64,000 bases of DNA from Marispirochaeta sp. (GTDB taxonomy: Bacteria > Spirochaetota > Spirochaetia > JC444 > Marispirochaetaceae), in contig NZ_OY764209.1 in NCBI RefSeq assembly GCF_963668165.1, forward strand, positions 1,860,001 through 1,924,000. The letters are read 5' to 3'. Made by a program: the position numbers and the translations under genes. Below the pieces are notes generated by a model that saw only the letters and a list, made by a program, of their open reading frames with translations, searched no databases and was not told the origin of the DNA. This document shows, one piece after another, positions 33,990 to 42,545 of this stretch; the first letter of the stretch is position 1, and each line of letters opens with the position of its first letter.

Positions 33990-35225
33990 TCAGATTAATT
34001 CCCGCTTCAGCGGCATACTCATGCAGCGGGGGCCTCCTCGTCCCCGGACCAGTTCCGAGCCCGCGATTTCTATGACCTCCACTCCGTTCTTGCGCAGAAT
34101 TTCATTGGAGAGGATATTCCGCCGGTAGGTAATGACCTTTCCCGGGGCAATAGCCAGGGTGTTGGTGCTGTCGTTCCACTGTTCCCGTTCGGCACTCCAG
34201 GCGTCGCCCCCTCCTGTGGCGATTAAATTGACAGTGGAAAGTTTCAGGCTTTTTGCCAGCGCGCGGGAGAGGTTTCTTTCCTGCCGTATGCGGATTCCTC
34301 CGTTGGTTTTTGCGCTTCCGGGGCTCAGACGGAACACGTGGACAGTATCTACAATGCCGGGAAAGATGGTGAACTTATCCACATCCACCATGGTAAATAC
34401 CGTGTCCAGGTGCATGTAAGCACGGGTAAAGGGAATCTGGATGACCAGGACCTCCCGCACCGTTTCGTCTTCTGCGAAGAGCCGGGATGCCAGGGTCTCG
34501 ATACCCTCAGGGCTGGTCCGGGCGCTGCAGCCCACGGCAATGACCGAATCGTTCAGCACCAGGATGTCTCCACCTTCAATGCTGTCCGGCTCACCGTGAT
34601 GGTGCCAGCGAGAGGTGTATCGGAAATGGGGGTGGTTTTCCGCAATGTACTGCAGCAGCATGCTCTCCCGCTTCCGTGCCCGGGCTTTCATCGTGTTCAC
34701 CGAAAGCCGCTCGCCGATGACAGTCCCGTAATCCCGGGAGAAGTAGAGGTTCGGCAGGGGATCAATATAGAAGGGGTATTCGTCTTTTATGTAAAAGGAG
34801 AGACGTTTTTCCGCTTCCGAGTGGTCCACTTCCTTCTTTGCAAGACCGGACAGCAGAGTGGCTGTCAGTTCCCGGGGAGCCATTCCGGTAAGGAGGGAGC
34901 GAATGTCATCCCGTAATGCCGCCGAGCTTACCCTGAGTCCCGCGGTAATCTCGCCGATAATCTCTTTTTTGATCTCCTGCCGTGCGAGAATGTCGGTCAA
35001 AAGCTCTTCAAAGTAAAGCACTTCTGCGCCATTCTTCCGCAGTACATCGGCGAAGTCATCGTGTTCCTTCTGCATCTGCGCAAGATAGGGAATATCTTCA
35101 AAGAGCATTTCATCGAGGTACTTTGGCAGAAGCCGTTCCAGCTCTCCTCCGGGCCGGTGGAGGAGAATGGTCTTTAAGGGGCCCACTTCGGAACGGATCT
35201 GCAGTGCAGGTTTTTTTGCATCCAT
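33990..35225 (-). CDS. arcA: Arginine deiminase
   Basis: Hydrolyses arginine to citrulline and ammonia, first step of the ADI pathway. The 411-residue protein has the full set of blocks: 'EVGPLKTILLHRPGGELERL' (about 13-32), 'SIEGGDILVLNDSVIAVG' , 'YMHLDTVFTMVD' (His-Asp pair), 'NGGIRIRQERN' and the nucleophile Cys in 'RGRGGPRCMSMPL' near the C-terminus. No arcB or arcC neighbour exists here. Its promoter lies so close to the ATG that the mRNA may be leaderless, and no Shine-Dalgarno sequence is visible. Convergent with the kinase gene, divergent from alr. Confidence 0.94.
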   Translation of the reverse strand: MDAKKPALQIRSEVGPLKTILLHRPGGELERLLPKYLDEMLFEDIPYLAQMQKEHDDFADVLRKNGAEVLYFEELLTDILARQEIKKEIIGEITAGLRVSSAALRDDIRSLLTGMAPRELTATLLSGLAKKEVDHSEAEKRLSFYIKDEYPFYIDPLPNLYFSRDYGTVIGERLSVNTMKARARKRESMLLQYIAENHPHFRYTSRWHHHGEPDSIEGGDILVLNDSVIAVGCSARTSPEGIETLASRLFAEDETVREVLVIQIPFTRAYMHLDTVFTMVDVDKFTIFPGIVDTVHVFRLSPGSAKTNGGIRIRQERNLSRALAKSLKLSTVNLIATGGGDAWSAEREQWNDSTNTLAIAPGKVITYRRNILSNEILRKNGVEVIEIAGSELVRGRGGPRCMSMPLKRELI

Positions 35226-35234
35226 GGTCCATGT

Positions 35235-35262
35235 ATAATATCAGAAAAACGTGGGCTGTAAA
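35235..35262 (-). promoter_or_regulatory. Putative arcA promoter
   Basis: On the minus strand TTTACA (35262-35257) and TATTAT (35240-35235) are 16 bases apart, and a TG-A precedes the -10 as an extended element. Transcription would start near 35228, only about three bases before the arcA ATG at 35225. Confidence 0.5.
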
Positions 35263-35316
35263 TCTATTCCCCCTTGACTGGTCTTGTGCTATTCTTGGTT
35301 TCCAACGGAGTTAAAC

Positions 35317-36439
35317 ATGAGCAGACTTCCCTTGACCAGAGTCTACATATCCTTGAAGAATCTTGATCATAACCTCAAGCTGCTGCGGGAGCTGTCCGGG
35401 GGCCGTCCTCTGTGGCCCGCGATAAAAGCTGATGCTTATGGTCATGGTGCACTTATTATCGCGGGACATCTGCTTGCCCGCGGAGTCAGCACCTTTGGTG
35501 TAGCACAGGTTCAGGAAGCCCCTTGAGCTGCTGGAAAACGGAATTAAAGCCCGCTTTGTGATTCTTTCTCCGGATCTGGGGGATACCGCGCCGGAGGTCG
35601 CCGCCAACGGTCTGGAGCCTGTAGTCGCGACGGATATCCAGCTCCGGACCCTTTCTGCAGAGGCTTCGCGGCAAAGGGTGGATGTCCGGGTCCACCTTAA
35701 ATTCGATACCGGTATGGGGCGTGTCGGTTTTAATCCGGAGGAGGCCGATGGGGTCCTGTCCCGGGTTGCCGGATATCCAGGTATAAAGATCGCGGGATTT
35801 ATGAGTCACTTTCCCCGGGCCGATGAAGGAGACCCGGCGTATTCACTTGAACAGGTCGGCCGCTTTCAGAATGTTCTGGACCAGTCTGCAGTATCCGGTA
35901 ATTTTGTAACCCATATGGCAAACAGTGCGGCGATTTTCGATGTGCCCCAGGGCTGCTTCGATGTCTGCCGGCCTGGGATCGCCCTCTACGGACTGAAGCC
36001 TTCTTTCGCAATACTCAATCCGAAAGCTGATGAGCTTAAACCGGTACTGAGCTGGAAAACCTCCATTACCCAGCTCAAAGAGGTGCCTCCGGGAACAGGA
36101 TTGAGCTACGGTCACAGTTTTGTTACCAACCGGCAGTCCCTTATCGCGACCGTACCTGTTGGCTATGGAGACGGACTTGCCCGTCCCTTAAGCAACCGTG
36201 TTGAGATGCTTGTCCGCGGACGGCGCTGCCGGCAGGTGGGAACAATCTGCATGGATCAGTGTCTTATCGATGTAACGTCCCTGCGGGGAGATGTTCAGGC
36301 AGGGGATGAGGTCGTTATTATCGGCCGGCAGGGAGAAGAGTTCATCGGCGCCGAGGCGCAGGCTGAAGAGCTGGGGACCATCAATTATGAGATCGTTACC
36401 CGCATCTCAGGCAGGGTCCCGCGGATACCGGTAAATTAG
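35317..36439 (+). pseudogene. alr: Alanine racemase with single-base frameshift
   Basis: PLP enzyme making D-alanine for peptidoglycan. The first part (35317-35526) has the PLP lysine in 'WPAIKADAYGHG' (about 38), then runs into a TGA. The rest (from about 35520 in the next frame to 36439) has the catalytic Tyr in 'TGLSYGHSFVTN' and 'GTICMDQCLIDVT'. Removing one C from the CCCC run at about 35521-35524 joins both into one 373-residue protein of normal length, reading 'QVQEALELLENG' across the site. All active-site residues survive, so a sequencing or assembly error is as likely as a real mutation. GGAG before ATG 35317 supports the start. Confidence 0.88.
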
Positions 36440-36450
36440 ATATTCCTTTA

Positions 36451-36479
36451 TTGATTTTCCAATTTTCCTGTACTACAAT
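36451..36479 (+). promoter_or_regulatory. Promoter of the tungstate-transport operon
   Basis: TTGATT (36451-36456) and TACAAT (36474-36479) are 17 bases apart, close to sigma70 consensus. Transcription would begin near 36485-36487, right at the 5' edge of the riboswitch. Confidence 0.6.
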
Positions 36480-36482
36480 CCA

Positions 36483-36605
36483 TTCCAGAAATTCTCCGAA
36501 CCGTCAGCCTAAGGATCATCTCTGATCTATGGTGATCGGTCGCGGACAGCTGTATGGCTGTCCAAGGGCCGGCAGAGAAATTTGCCGACCTCCCGAAATT
36601 TGGAA
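36483..36605 (+). ncRNA. Moco/Tuco-family riboswitch upstream of tupA
   Basis: The leader folds as the molybdenum-cofactor RNA motif. A closing stem pairs UUCCA...AAUU (36483-36493) with AAUUUGGAA (36597-36605). Inside are a helix holding CCUAAG (36508-36513) and UAUGG (36528-36532), which together form the classic 11-nt tetraloop receptor capped by a GAUC/GAUC stem; a 7-bp GGACAGC/GCUGUCC hairpin (36544-36563); and a GGCCGGCAGA/UUUGCCGACC stem closed by a GAAA tetraloop (36577-36580). The 3' part (CCUCCCG ... UGGAAAGG) resembles the E. coli moaA leader from memory. The Shine-Dalgarno AAGGAG (36605-36610) touches the closing stem, which suggests translational control of tungstate uptake by cofactor. 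Confidence 0.85.
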
Positions 36606-36617
36606 AGGAGTTCCCTA

Positions 36618-37478
36618 ATGAAAAAGGCAATGACTCTTGCCGCTGTGTTGTTTGTAGTGTGTTCCATGACCCTCTTCGCAGGCGGCGTCTCTGAAAGCCC
36701 CCAATCCCCAAACGACACTGAACAGGCACCCGCCCCGGACAAGCCCAGGGTAAAGCTTGCGACTACCACCAGTACCGACAACAGCGGTCTTTTGGGCTAC
36801 CTGCTGCCTGAATTCACCAAAGACACCGGGTACATCGTGGATGTTATCGCAGTCGGAACCGGTGCGGCCCTGGGACTTGGTGAGAAGGGTGACGTTGATG
36901 TTGTATTTGTCCATGCCAGGGCCAAGGAAGATGAGTTCGTCGATGCTGGTTACGGCGTCAACCGGAAGGACGTAATGTACAACGATTTTGTAATCCTGGG
37001 GCCCGAGGATGATCCTGCAGGAATCGGCAAGGCCGCCGACGCTGCCGGGGCGATAAAGCTGATTGCAGAAGCTAAAGTTGATTTTGTATCCCGGGGAGAC
37101 AATTCCGGCACCCATTTCAAGGAGCTCAGCCTCTGGGACACCGCAGGAATTACCCCAGAAGGTGCCTGGTACAAGGAAGCCGGACAGGGCATGGGAGCCG
37201 TTATAACCATGACCAACGATCTGCAGGGCTACACCATGGCCGACCGGGGGACCTTTATTTCCATGAAGGATTCCATCGATCTGGTGGTTTGCTTCGACGG
37301 GGAGGCATCTCTTTTTAATCCCTATGGAATAATCGCGGTCAATCCGGAGCTTCACTCCCATGTAAACTACGAAGGCGCCATGGCCTTGGTCGACTGGATT
37401 GTAAGCGACAAGGGACAGAAGCTCATTGGGGATTTTAAGAAGGGCGGGGAACAGCTTTTTTATCCCGACGCCCGCTAA
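36618..37478 (+). CDS. tupA: Tungstate ABC transporter substrate-binding protein
   Basis: Oxyanion-binding protein of the Tup importer, about 286 residues. Signal peptide 'AMTLAAVLFVVCSMTLFA' is followed by 'GGVSESP'. The mature start 'LATTTSTDNSGLLGYLLPEF' is the TupA hallmark (T-T-T-S-T-x-x-S-G-L). 'GDVDVVFVHARAKEDEFV', 'RGDNSGTHFKE' and 'YTMADRGTF' line the binding site in the family. Start at ATG 36618 has AAGGAG seven bases before it. It is first in tupABC, under a Moco/Tuco-type riboswitch. Confidence 0.93.
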   Translation: MKKAMTLAAVLFVVCSMTLFAGGVSESPQSPNDTEQAPAPDKPRVKLATTTSTDNSGLLGYLLPEFTKDTGYIVDVIAVGTGAALGLGEKGDVDVVFVHARAKEDEFVDAGYGVNRKDVMYNDFVILGPEDDPAGIGKAADAAGAIKLIAEAKVDFVSRGDNSGTHFKELSLWDTAGITPEGAWYKEAGQGMGAVITMTNDLQGYTMADRGTFISMKDSIDLVVCFDGEASLFNPYGIIAVNPELHSHVNYEGAMALVDWIVSDKGQKLIGDFKKGGEQLFYPDAR

Positions 37479-37500
37479 AATGATCTAAAAAGGGAGTACC

Positions 37501-38184
37501 ATGGGTTCCATTTTTGCGGAGGCTTTCCGCTTGATCGTATCCGGCGACAGGGAGGTTTATTTTATTGCATTTACCTCCCTGCGTCTGGCTACGGCTTCCA
37601 CGCTTATTGCCTCTCTGGCGGGTATCCCCCTGGGAATAACCCTGCATTTCGGCAGGCTCCCCTTTAAACGGCCGATAATCTCCGTGCTCAGCGCCCTTAT
37701 GGCGGTGCCCACCGTGGTTATCGGCCTTCTGGTTTTCTCCCTTATTTCCCGTTCCGGTCCCCTGGGAGGATTGAATCTGCTCTTTACCCCCGGTGCTGTC
37801 GTTACAGGTCAGGTTTTCCTTGTGCTTCCGATCCTGACCTCCCTGGTTTATTCGGGTCTTTCCAGGATGGATCCCCGCTTTCATGAGACCCTGATAACCC
37901 TGGGTGCCCGCCGGGGAGACGTACTCAAGGCCTCTATTATTGAGGCCCGGTTTATTATTATCTCCGCAATCCTGGCAGGATTCGGCAGGGTTGTCGGAGA
38001 GGTAGGGGTCTCCATGATGCTGGGCGGAAACATACGCTGGTATACCCGCACCATGACCACCAGCATTGCCCTGGAGACCAGTAAGGGGCAGTTCGAACTG
38101 GGAATCTCCCTGGGACTGATCCTGCTGGCCATTGCCCTTGCCATCAATATTCTGACCCACAGCCTGGTTAAGAACGATGTCTGA
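37501..38184 (+). CDS. tupB: Tungstate ABC transporter permease
   Basis: Inner-membrane subunit of the tungstate importer, 227 residues with five or six membrane segments. Contains 'LRLATASTLIASLAGIPLGI', 'MAVPTVVIGLLVFSLISRSG' and an EAA-type loop 'ETLITLGARRGDVLKASII' (about 131-149). AGGGAG precedes the ATG and the end overlaps tupC by eight bases. Assignment follows from the TupA and TupC neighbours and from close resemblance to TupB. Confidence 0.92.
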   Translation: MGSIFAEAFRLIVSGDREVYFIAFTSLRLATASTLIASLAGIPLGITLHFGRLPFKRPIISVLSALMAVPTVVIGLLVFSLISRSGPLGGLNLLFTPGAVVTGQVFLVLPILTSLVYSGLSRMDPRFHETLITLGARRGDVLKASIIEARFIIISAILAGFGRVVGEVGVSMMLGGNIRWYTRTMTTSIALETSKGQFELGISLGLILLAIALAINILTHSLVKNDV

Positions 38185-39199
38185 GAACACCATTTTTCGT
38201 GTAGAAAACCTTGAATTCGGATACGGCGGACCTCCGGTCCTGACTGTGGGAGAACTGGAATTTGAGAAGAACAGAATTCATGTGCTCCTGGGGCCAAACG
38301 GCTCCGGAAAAACAAGTCTGCTGAAACTTCTCAATCGTTTGCTGTATGCGCAAAAGGGAAACATTTTACTCGAGGGCAAAGATATTGGTGAGAACCGTGC
38401 CGTGAGGGAAGAGACGGTCTATCTGCATCAGAATCCGCTGCTGTTTTCCGGTATGGTTTATAATAACATTGCCTACGGACTCAAGATCCGCAAGATGCCG
38501 AAGGTGCAGATTGCCGAAAGGGTAAACGAAGCTCTGACTGTGGCTGGCCTTGAAGGCTTTGAAAAACGCCGGCACAATGCCCTCTCCGGCGGGGAGATTC
38601 AGCGTGTTGCCATTGCCCGGGCCCTGGTCCTGCGGCCCAAGGTCATTCTTTTCGATGAACCCACATCCAGTATCGATCTGGAAAACGTACGCCGCTTTGA
38701 GAAACTTTTGCCCTCCATCCGTGATCGATACGGGACCACCATTATTGTGAGCACCCACAACCTTCCTTTTGCTTACCGTATCTGCGACAGGTTGGTGCAT
38801 CTGGACGAGGGAAAGGTAGTCCCAACAGGAGAAAATATCCTGTCCGGTTCCATGGTCTCCGGCGAAAGGGATGAACGGCTGTTTGAATGTGGTGGAGTAC
38901 GCATCCATTGCCCTGACATGGACGGTGATTTTGTAAAAGCCGTCGTTGACCATGACAGAATTGTCCTTTCCCGTGAAACCCTCCATTCCTCGGCACGCAA
39001 TAATTTCGCGGCAGAGGTAAAAGCGGTTACACCCATGCAGATCAGGGGACAGGCGCACCCGCTTATGGACGTAACTCTGGCTGTGAAGGATCTTCGGCTC
39101 ACCTCGCGTATTACCGAACAGTCATGCAAGGAACTTGGCCTGGACACTGGAAGCATGGTGTTTGCTTCGTTTAAAGCCTCCACTGTACGTTTGTATTAA
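38177..39199 (+). CDS. tupC: Tungstate ABC transporter ATP-binding protein
   Basis: ATPase subunit of 340 residues. Walker A 'LLGPNGSGKTSLLKLL' (about 36-51), signature 'LSGGEIQRVAIARAL' (about 137-151), Walker B 'VILFDEPTSS' and H-loop 'IVSTHNLPFAY' are complete. A C-terminal TOBE-like oxyanion-binding domain (about 265-340) may sense tungstate or molybdate and inhibit transport. The start overlaps tupB. It ends tail-to-tail with the polyferredoxin gene, the two stop codons sharing bases at 39196-39199. Confidence 0.93.
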   Translation: MSENTIFRVENLEFGYGGPPVLTVGELEFEKNRIHVLLGPNGSGKTSLLKLLNRLLYAQKGNILLEGKDIGENRAVREETVYLHQNPLLFSGMVYNNIAYGLKIRKMPKVQIAERVNEALTVAGLEGFEKRRHNALSGGEIQRVAIARALVLRPKVILFDEPTSSIDLENVRRFEKLLPSIRDRYGTTIIVSTHNLPFAYRICDRLVHLDEGKVVPTGENILSGSMVSGERDERLFECGGVRIHCPDMDGDFVKAVVDHDRIVLSRETLHSSARNNFAAEVKAVTPMQIRGQAHPLMDVTLAVKDLRLTSRITEQSCKELGLDTGSMVFASFKASTVRLY

Positions 39200-40147
39200 A
39201 AAGGAAACTCCTCGAGCTCCTCTTCGGGCGGCTCCCCCGGTTCGTCTGACTCCGGGGCAGGAGGTTTCTCCTTACGTATGCGGTGTTCCCGGTGTCCGCT
39301 TACGTAAATAGCCTTGTCTCCTTCCACGGGGCAGGCGTGTTCACAACTGCCGCAGCCGGAGCAGAAGGCGCTGTCCGTTAAGGTCTGGGTTAATTCTCCC
39401 TGGTAAGGGGCCATACACACGGCTCCGGTAGGGCCAGGCCGCGGCGCAGTCAAAACAGAGGACACAGCGGTCTGCCGCGATTACCTGCTTTTCAAGGTCG
39501 ATGCAGCTTTCTATGCTGAGCCGCATGCTGAAACGGGGGCGCATGCTTAAGACCCGCAGCATAAAGCCCGCGGGGCAGAGACGGTTACAGTACCAGCGAC
39601 CCCAGCGGACTGTGAGAAACATCAGTACAATCAGGAATATCAGGCTGAAAAACACTGCTCTGAGCTCTCCGCGGAAGGGGACGGGGGCAAGGTAGATTTC
39701 GAAGCTCTTTAAAGCTTCCACGAACCCCGAGCTTCCAAAAGCTGTTATGGGGACAAAAACGTCCCGGTGTATTCTGCCCCAGAAGGCATAGGGTTCCAGC
39801 AGGCTGCGCAGTTTTCCCCGTGATATGCGGCGGGAGAGAAAGAGCATAAGGTCCTGTAAGATTCCCAAAGGACAGAGAACTGAGCAGTATACCCGCCCAA
39901 GTACAAGGGGCAGAGCGGAAACAAGTAGCATCGGTATAAGGGCGGAGACGGCCAGGGCCCCGCCTGAAAGCAGCAGCCGCAGAAGGGCAGGCACGAACTG
40001 CATGGAAACGAGAAGGTTAAGCAGTCCGTCAAAAACAAGGCCGCTCAGGCTCAGGCCTGCGGTAAAACCGGCAAGCACGAAGACGGCAACCAGGGCACGT
40101 CCCTTTTGCAGGGCCGGATAGATGCCGGCTGCGCGGCGCTGCTTCAT
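39196..40147 (-). pseudogene. NapH-like membrane polyferredoxin with frameshift
   Basis: Membrane electron-transfer protein of the NapH type: four to five membrane segments with the conserved 'GRVYCSVLCPLGILQDL' (about 83-99) and 'GRWYCNRLCPAGFMLRVLS' loops, then ferredoxin-type cluster motifs. The upper frame reads 'CVLCFDCAAAW' and goes wrong; removing one G near 39431-39438 restores 'CAAACPTGAVCMAP', and the lower frame then supplies 'FCSGCGSCEHACPVEG', completing two [4Fe-4S] sites. Together the two frames give about 316 residues. Either a real frameshift or a one-base sequence error. Its ATG overlaps the stop of the DUF362 remnant, an association typical of DUF362/NapH-like pairs. Confidence 0.8.
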
Positions 40148-40404
40148 ACCCGTATCCTGCTTATCCGCAGTTTATCCAGGTCCACATGGCCCAAACCGAA
40201 CTCTCCGGCCAGGCCGATATAGCGTACTTTGCCGGGGTCGGTTCTCCAGGTGCGGGCGGCGGCAGCGTCCACGGCGACGATATCCGGGGAGAGAATCTGC
40301 ATTCTGCGTACGCTCAGGTCAGAACCGGAATAGTTCCCCCGGGGGCCGCCTGAGTTCATGACCGTGTAGGCGTCAACGACGTTAAGATCGGGTTTAAGCA
40401 GCAT
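40144..40404 (-). pseudogene. C-terminal remnant of a DUF362 protein
   Basis: Only 86 residues remain of a family normally around 300 or more. The remnant has the family's late motifs 'VVDAYTVMNSGGPRGN' and 'DIVAVDAAAARTW', ending 'GLGHVDLDKLRISRIRV'. A TAA directly precedes the ATG, no ribosome binding site is visible, and the upstream DNA is an inverted-repeat element, so the 5' two-thirds have been lost. Its last bases overlap the NapH-like start, the normal operon junction for this pair. Confidence 0.65.
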
Positions 40405-40415
40405 TTACTGTTCAT

Positions 40416-40544
40416 AACCGTGGGGATGAATGGCGATTAACTGCTGTTTCGCAAAGAAATTATTCGCCGTGCTGTGCTTTTTCCGGGAAATCTTCCATTT
40501 TATCGGAATAATCCGACGATCAGGTATTTTTCATCCCCACGGTT
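40416..40544. repeat. 129-bp segment bounded by perfect 15-bp inverted repeats
   Basis: AACCGTGGGGATGAA (40416-40430) and its exact reverse complement TTCATCCCCACGGTT (40530-40544) flank 99 bases of non-coding DNA that itself contains a TCGGA-ATAA-TCCGA hairpin. The segment lies between the truncated DUF362 gene and the 3' end of the moeA-PBP gene. It could be a miniature transposon-like element or a long-range hairpin. No clear target duplication flanks it. Confidence 0.6.
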
Positions 40545-40562
40545 CGGGACACTAAGGCCGGA

Positions 40563-42518
40563 TCAAGTCTCTATTCGACGGATTTTGCCAATATCTGCGG
40601 TGGAGTATCCCGTCATGGAGTTGACGGTCTTAAGGAATTCCGGGTCTTGCAGAATCTTTATAAGAGGCTCCAGTACCGGTCCTTCAAAGAAGCGTTCCAG
40701 GGTAACAAGCTCGTAGCGTTCCTCTGCCAGAGAAACAAACTCAAGATTCAGCGCTTGTGCCGCTGCGGCGATGCCAAGTCCGCAGTCCGCGGCCCCTGAC
40801 TGTACTGCCGCTGCGACTGCCAGATGGGTATACTCTTCCCGATCGTAGCCCGGCACCTGCTGCGGGTCAATACCAAGGCTCTGCAGGTTGTAGTCCAGAA
40901 GCACCCTGGTTCCGGCACCCCTCTGCCGGTTTACGTAGCGCAGGTCCTCCCGTGTCAGGTCGCTGAAATCCCGGATGCTTTTAGGGTTACTCCTGGCGGT
41001 TATAAGTCCCTGCTCCCGGTGAACAAAGCTGATGACCACGACCTTTTCTCCTGCCAGATAACGCCGGATGTAGGAATCGTTAAAATCCCCTGTCTCCGGG
41101 TCCAGCAGGTGAGATCCTGCTATGTGTGCCTCTCCCCGCTTAAGGGCGATCAGTCCGCCGAGGCTGCCGGCGTTGGAGCTGGTAAAGCGGGAGGAGTGAC
41201 CGGCGATAAACTGGGCCAGGATATCGAGGCAGATATCGTGGCTGCCGATGTGTACGATCGTCCGCTTGATCTCTTCCGGGTCCCGCAGCAGGCTGACGCG
41301 GACCTCTTCTCCCGCGTCGACCCCTTCAGACAGGGAGGGAATACGAAGGATGCCGTCGGCTTTAACAAGAGAGGTAATAATCCCTGCACCGCGCTGCAGG
41401 GGTGCCGCTATTGTTCTTCCGTTTACCTCGCCCAAGGCTACCCGCACAAATTCCTCGGCGCCCACGGCGGAGTGGAGCCTTCGGCTCATAAACGCTCCGA
41501 TTTCAGGGCGCCGCCTGCCCTGTTTGCCGAGCCAGCGGGAAAGAAGGGGTTCAATAAAGATTTCTCCGGTAAGAGCGCAGGATACCGGGTAGCCCGGAGA
41601 GCCGATTACCGGAACCGGTGAAGGTTCCTTTACCATGCCCAGAATTACCGGGTGTCCCGGCTTTACCGCGATGCCGTGGACAAAGACCTCCCCCAGTTCC
41701 CCGATTACCGAGGCGGTATAATCTTCACTGCCTGCCGAAGATCCGGCGATCATTACCACCAGGTTCGCTTCTGCCGCGGCCCCGGCCAGGGCCTCACGGA
41801 TCAGCTGCGGATCGTCAATTACTATGGGGTGCCGCCGGGCTTCTCCCCCCCAGGATTCAACTTGGGCCGCCAGCATCAGGGAGTTATATTCGATGATCTC
41901 TCCGGGATTCATTTTCCGGCTTTCTGCCGCTTCCGGGCTGATAAGCTCGGTCCCGGTGGGAATAATGGCAACCACCGGTTTGCGCCGTACCGACACGGTT
42001 GCATGACCGCTGCCGGCTATAGCCCCCAGGTCAACAGGGCTCAGGCAGTGATTCGCCGGGAGTACCAGCTCGGTGGCAACCATGTCTTCTCCCATGGAGC
42101 GGACCGAAGTCCAGGGTGCCACACCGGCGCGGATTTCGATGCTTGTGTCATTATTCACCAGATCGGCGTTCTCTATCATCACAACAGCATCCGCCCAGGG
42201 CGGTACAGGGTCTCCGGTGTCCACGTAGGAGGCGGGTCCCTCCGGTCCCAGTGGAATACGGACCGGGGACGTCTCCGTGGCCCCGGAACTGTCCTTTGAT
42301 CTGATTGCATAACCGTCCATGGCCGAGGCGTGGTAGCCCGGGGATGAGAGGGAAGCCCATACCGGTTCCGCAGTTATCCGGCCGGCGGCCCGGGAAAGGG
42401 GGACATGTTCGCCCTCTAATGGGCCTGTAAGGTGATTTCTTTTCAGGAAGGAGAGTAATCTTTCCCAGGCTTGGGGAAGGGGAATATCATCCAGGTATAT
42501 GCGGTGTTCTTTTGTCAT
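40563..42518 (-). CDS. MoeA-PBP fusion: molybdopterin synthesis with periplasmic-binding-like domain
   Basis: Two-domain protein of 651 residues. The MoeA part (about 1-410) contains the conserved 'SAMDGYAIRSKDSS' (about 65-78), 'DAVVMIENADLV', 'VVAIIPTGTELISPE' and 'VIGSPGYPVSCALTGEIFIE'. The C-terminal part (about 420-640) is a substrate-binding-like domain ('NRQRGAGTRVLLDYNLQSLG', 'AAVQSGAADCGLGIAAAAQA') of the kind attached to MoeA in archaea and anaerobes, where it may bind metal oxyanion. It would insert Mo or W into molybdopterin. It lies 27 bases downstream of the second moeA gene in the same operon. Confidence 0.9.
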   Translation of the reverse strand: MTKEHRIYLDDIPLPQAWERLLSFLKRNHLTGPLEGEHVPLSRAAGRITAEPVWASLSSPGYHASAMDGYAIRSKDSSGATETSPVRIPLGPEGPASYVDTGDPVPPWADAVVMIENADLVNNDTSIEIRAGVAPWTSVRSMGEDMVATELVLPANHCLSPVDLGAIAGSGHATVSVRRKPVVAIIPTGTELISPEAAESRKMNPGEIIEYNSLMLAAQVESWGGEARRHPIVIDDPQLIREALAGAAAEANLVVMIAGSSAGSEDYTASVIGELGEVFVHGIAVKPGHPVILGMVKEPSPVPVIGSPGYPVSCALTGEIFIEPLLSRWLGKQGRRRPEIGAFMSRRLHSAVGAEEFVRVALGEVNGRTIAAPLQRGAGIITSLVKADGILRIPSLSEGVDAGEEVRVSLLRDPEEIKRTIVHIGSHDICLDILAQFIAGHSSRFTSSNAGSLGGLIALKRGEAHIAGSHLLDPETGDFNDSYIRRYLAGEKVVVISFVHREQGLITARSNPKSIRDFSDLTREDLRYVNRQRGAGTRVLLDYNLQSLGIDPQQVPGYDREEYTHLAVAAAVQSGAADCGLGIAAAAQALNLEFVSLAEERYELVTLERFFEGPVLEPLIKILQDPEFLKTVNSMTGYSTADIGKIRRIET

Positions 42519-42545
42519 TAGCGGTTCCTTCTATCAATTTCGAAT

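Noticed and set aside
40824..41621. A 265-residue plus-strand frame across moeA-PBP.
   Set aside because: Shadow of the MoeA-PBP gene; composition and lack of motifs show no independent gene.
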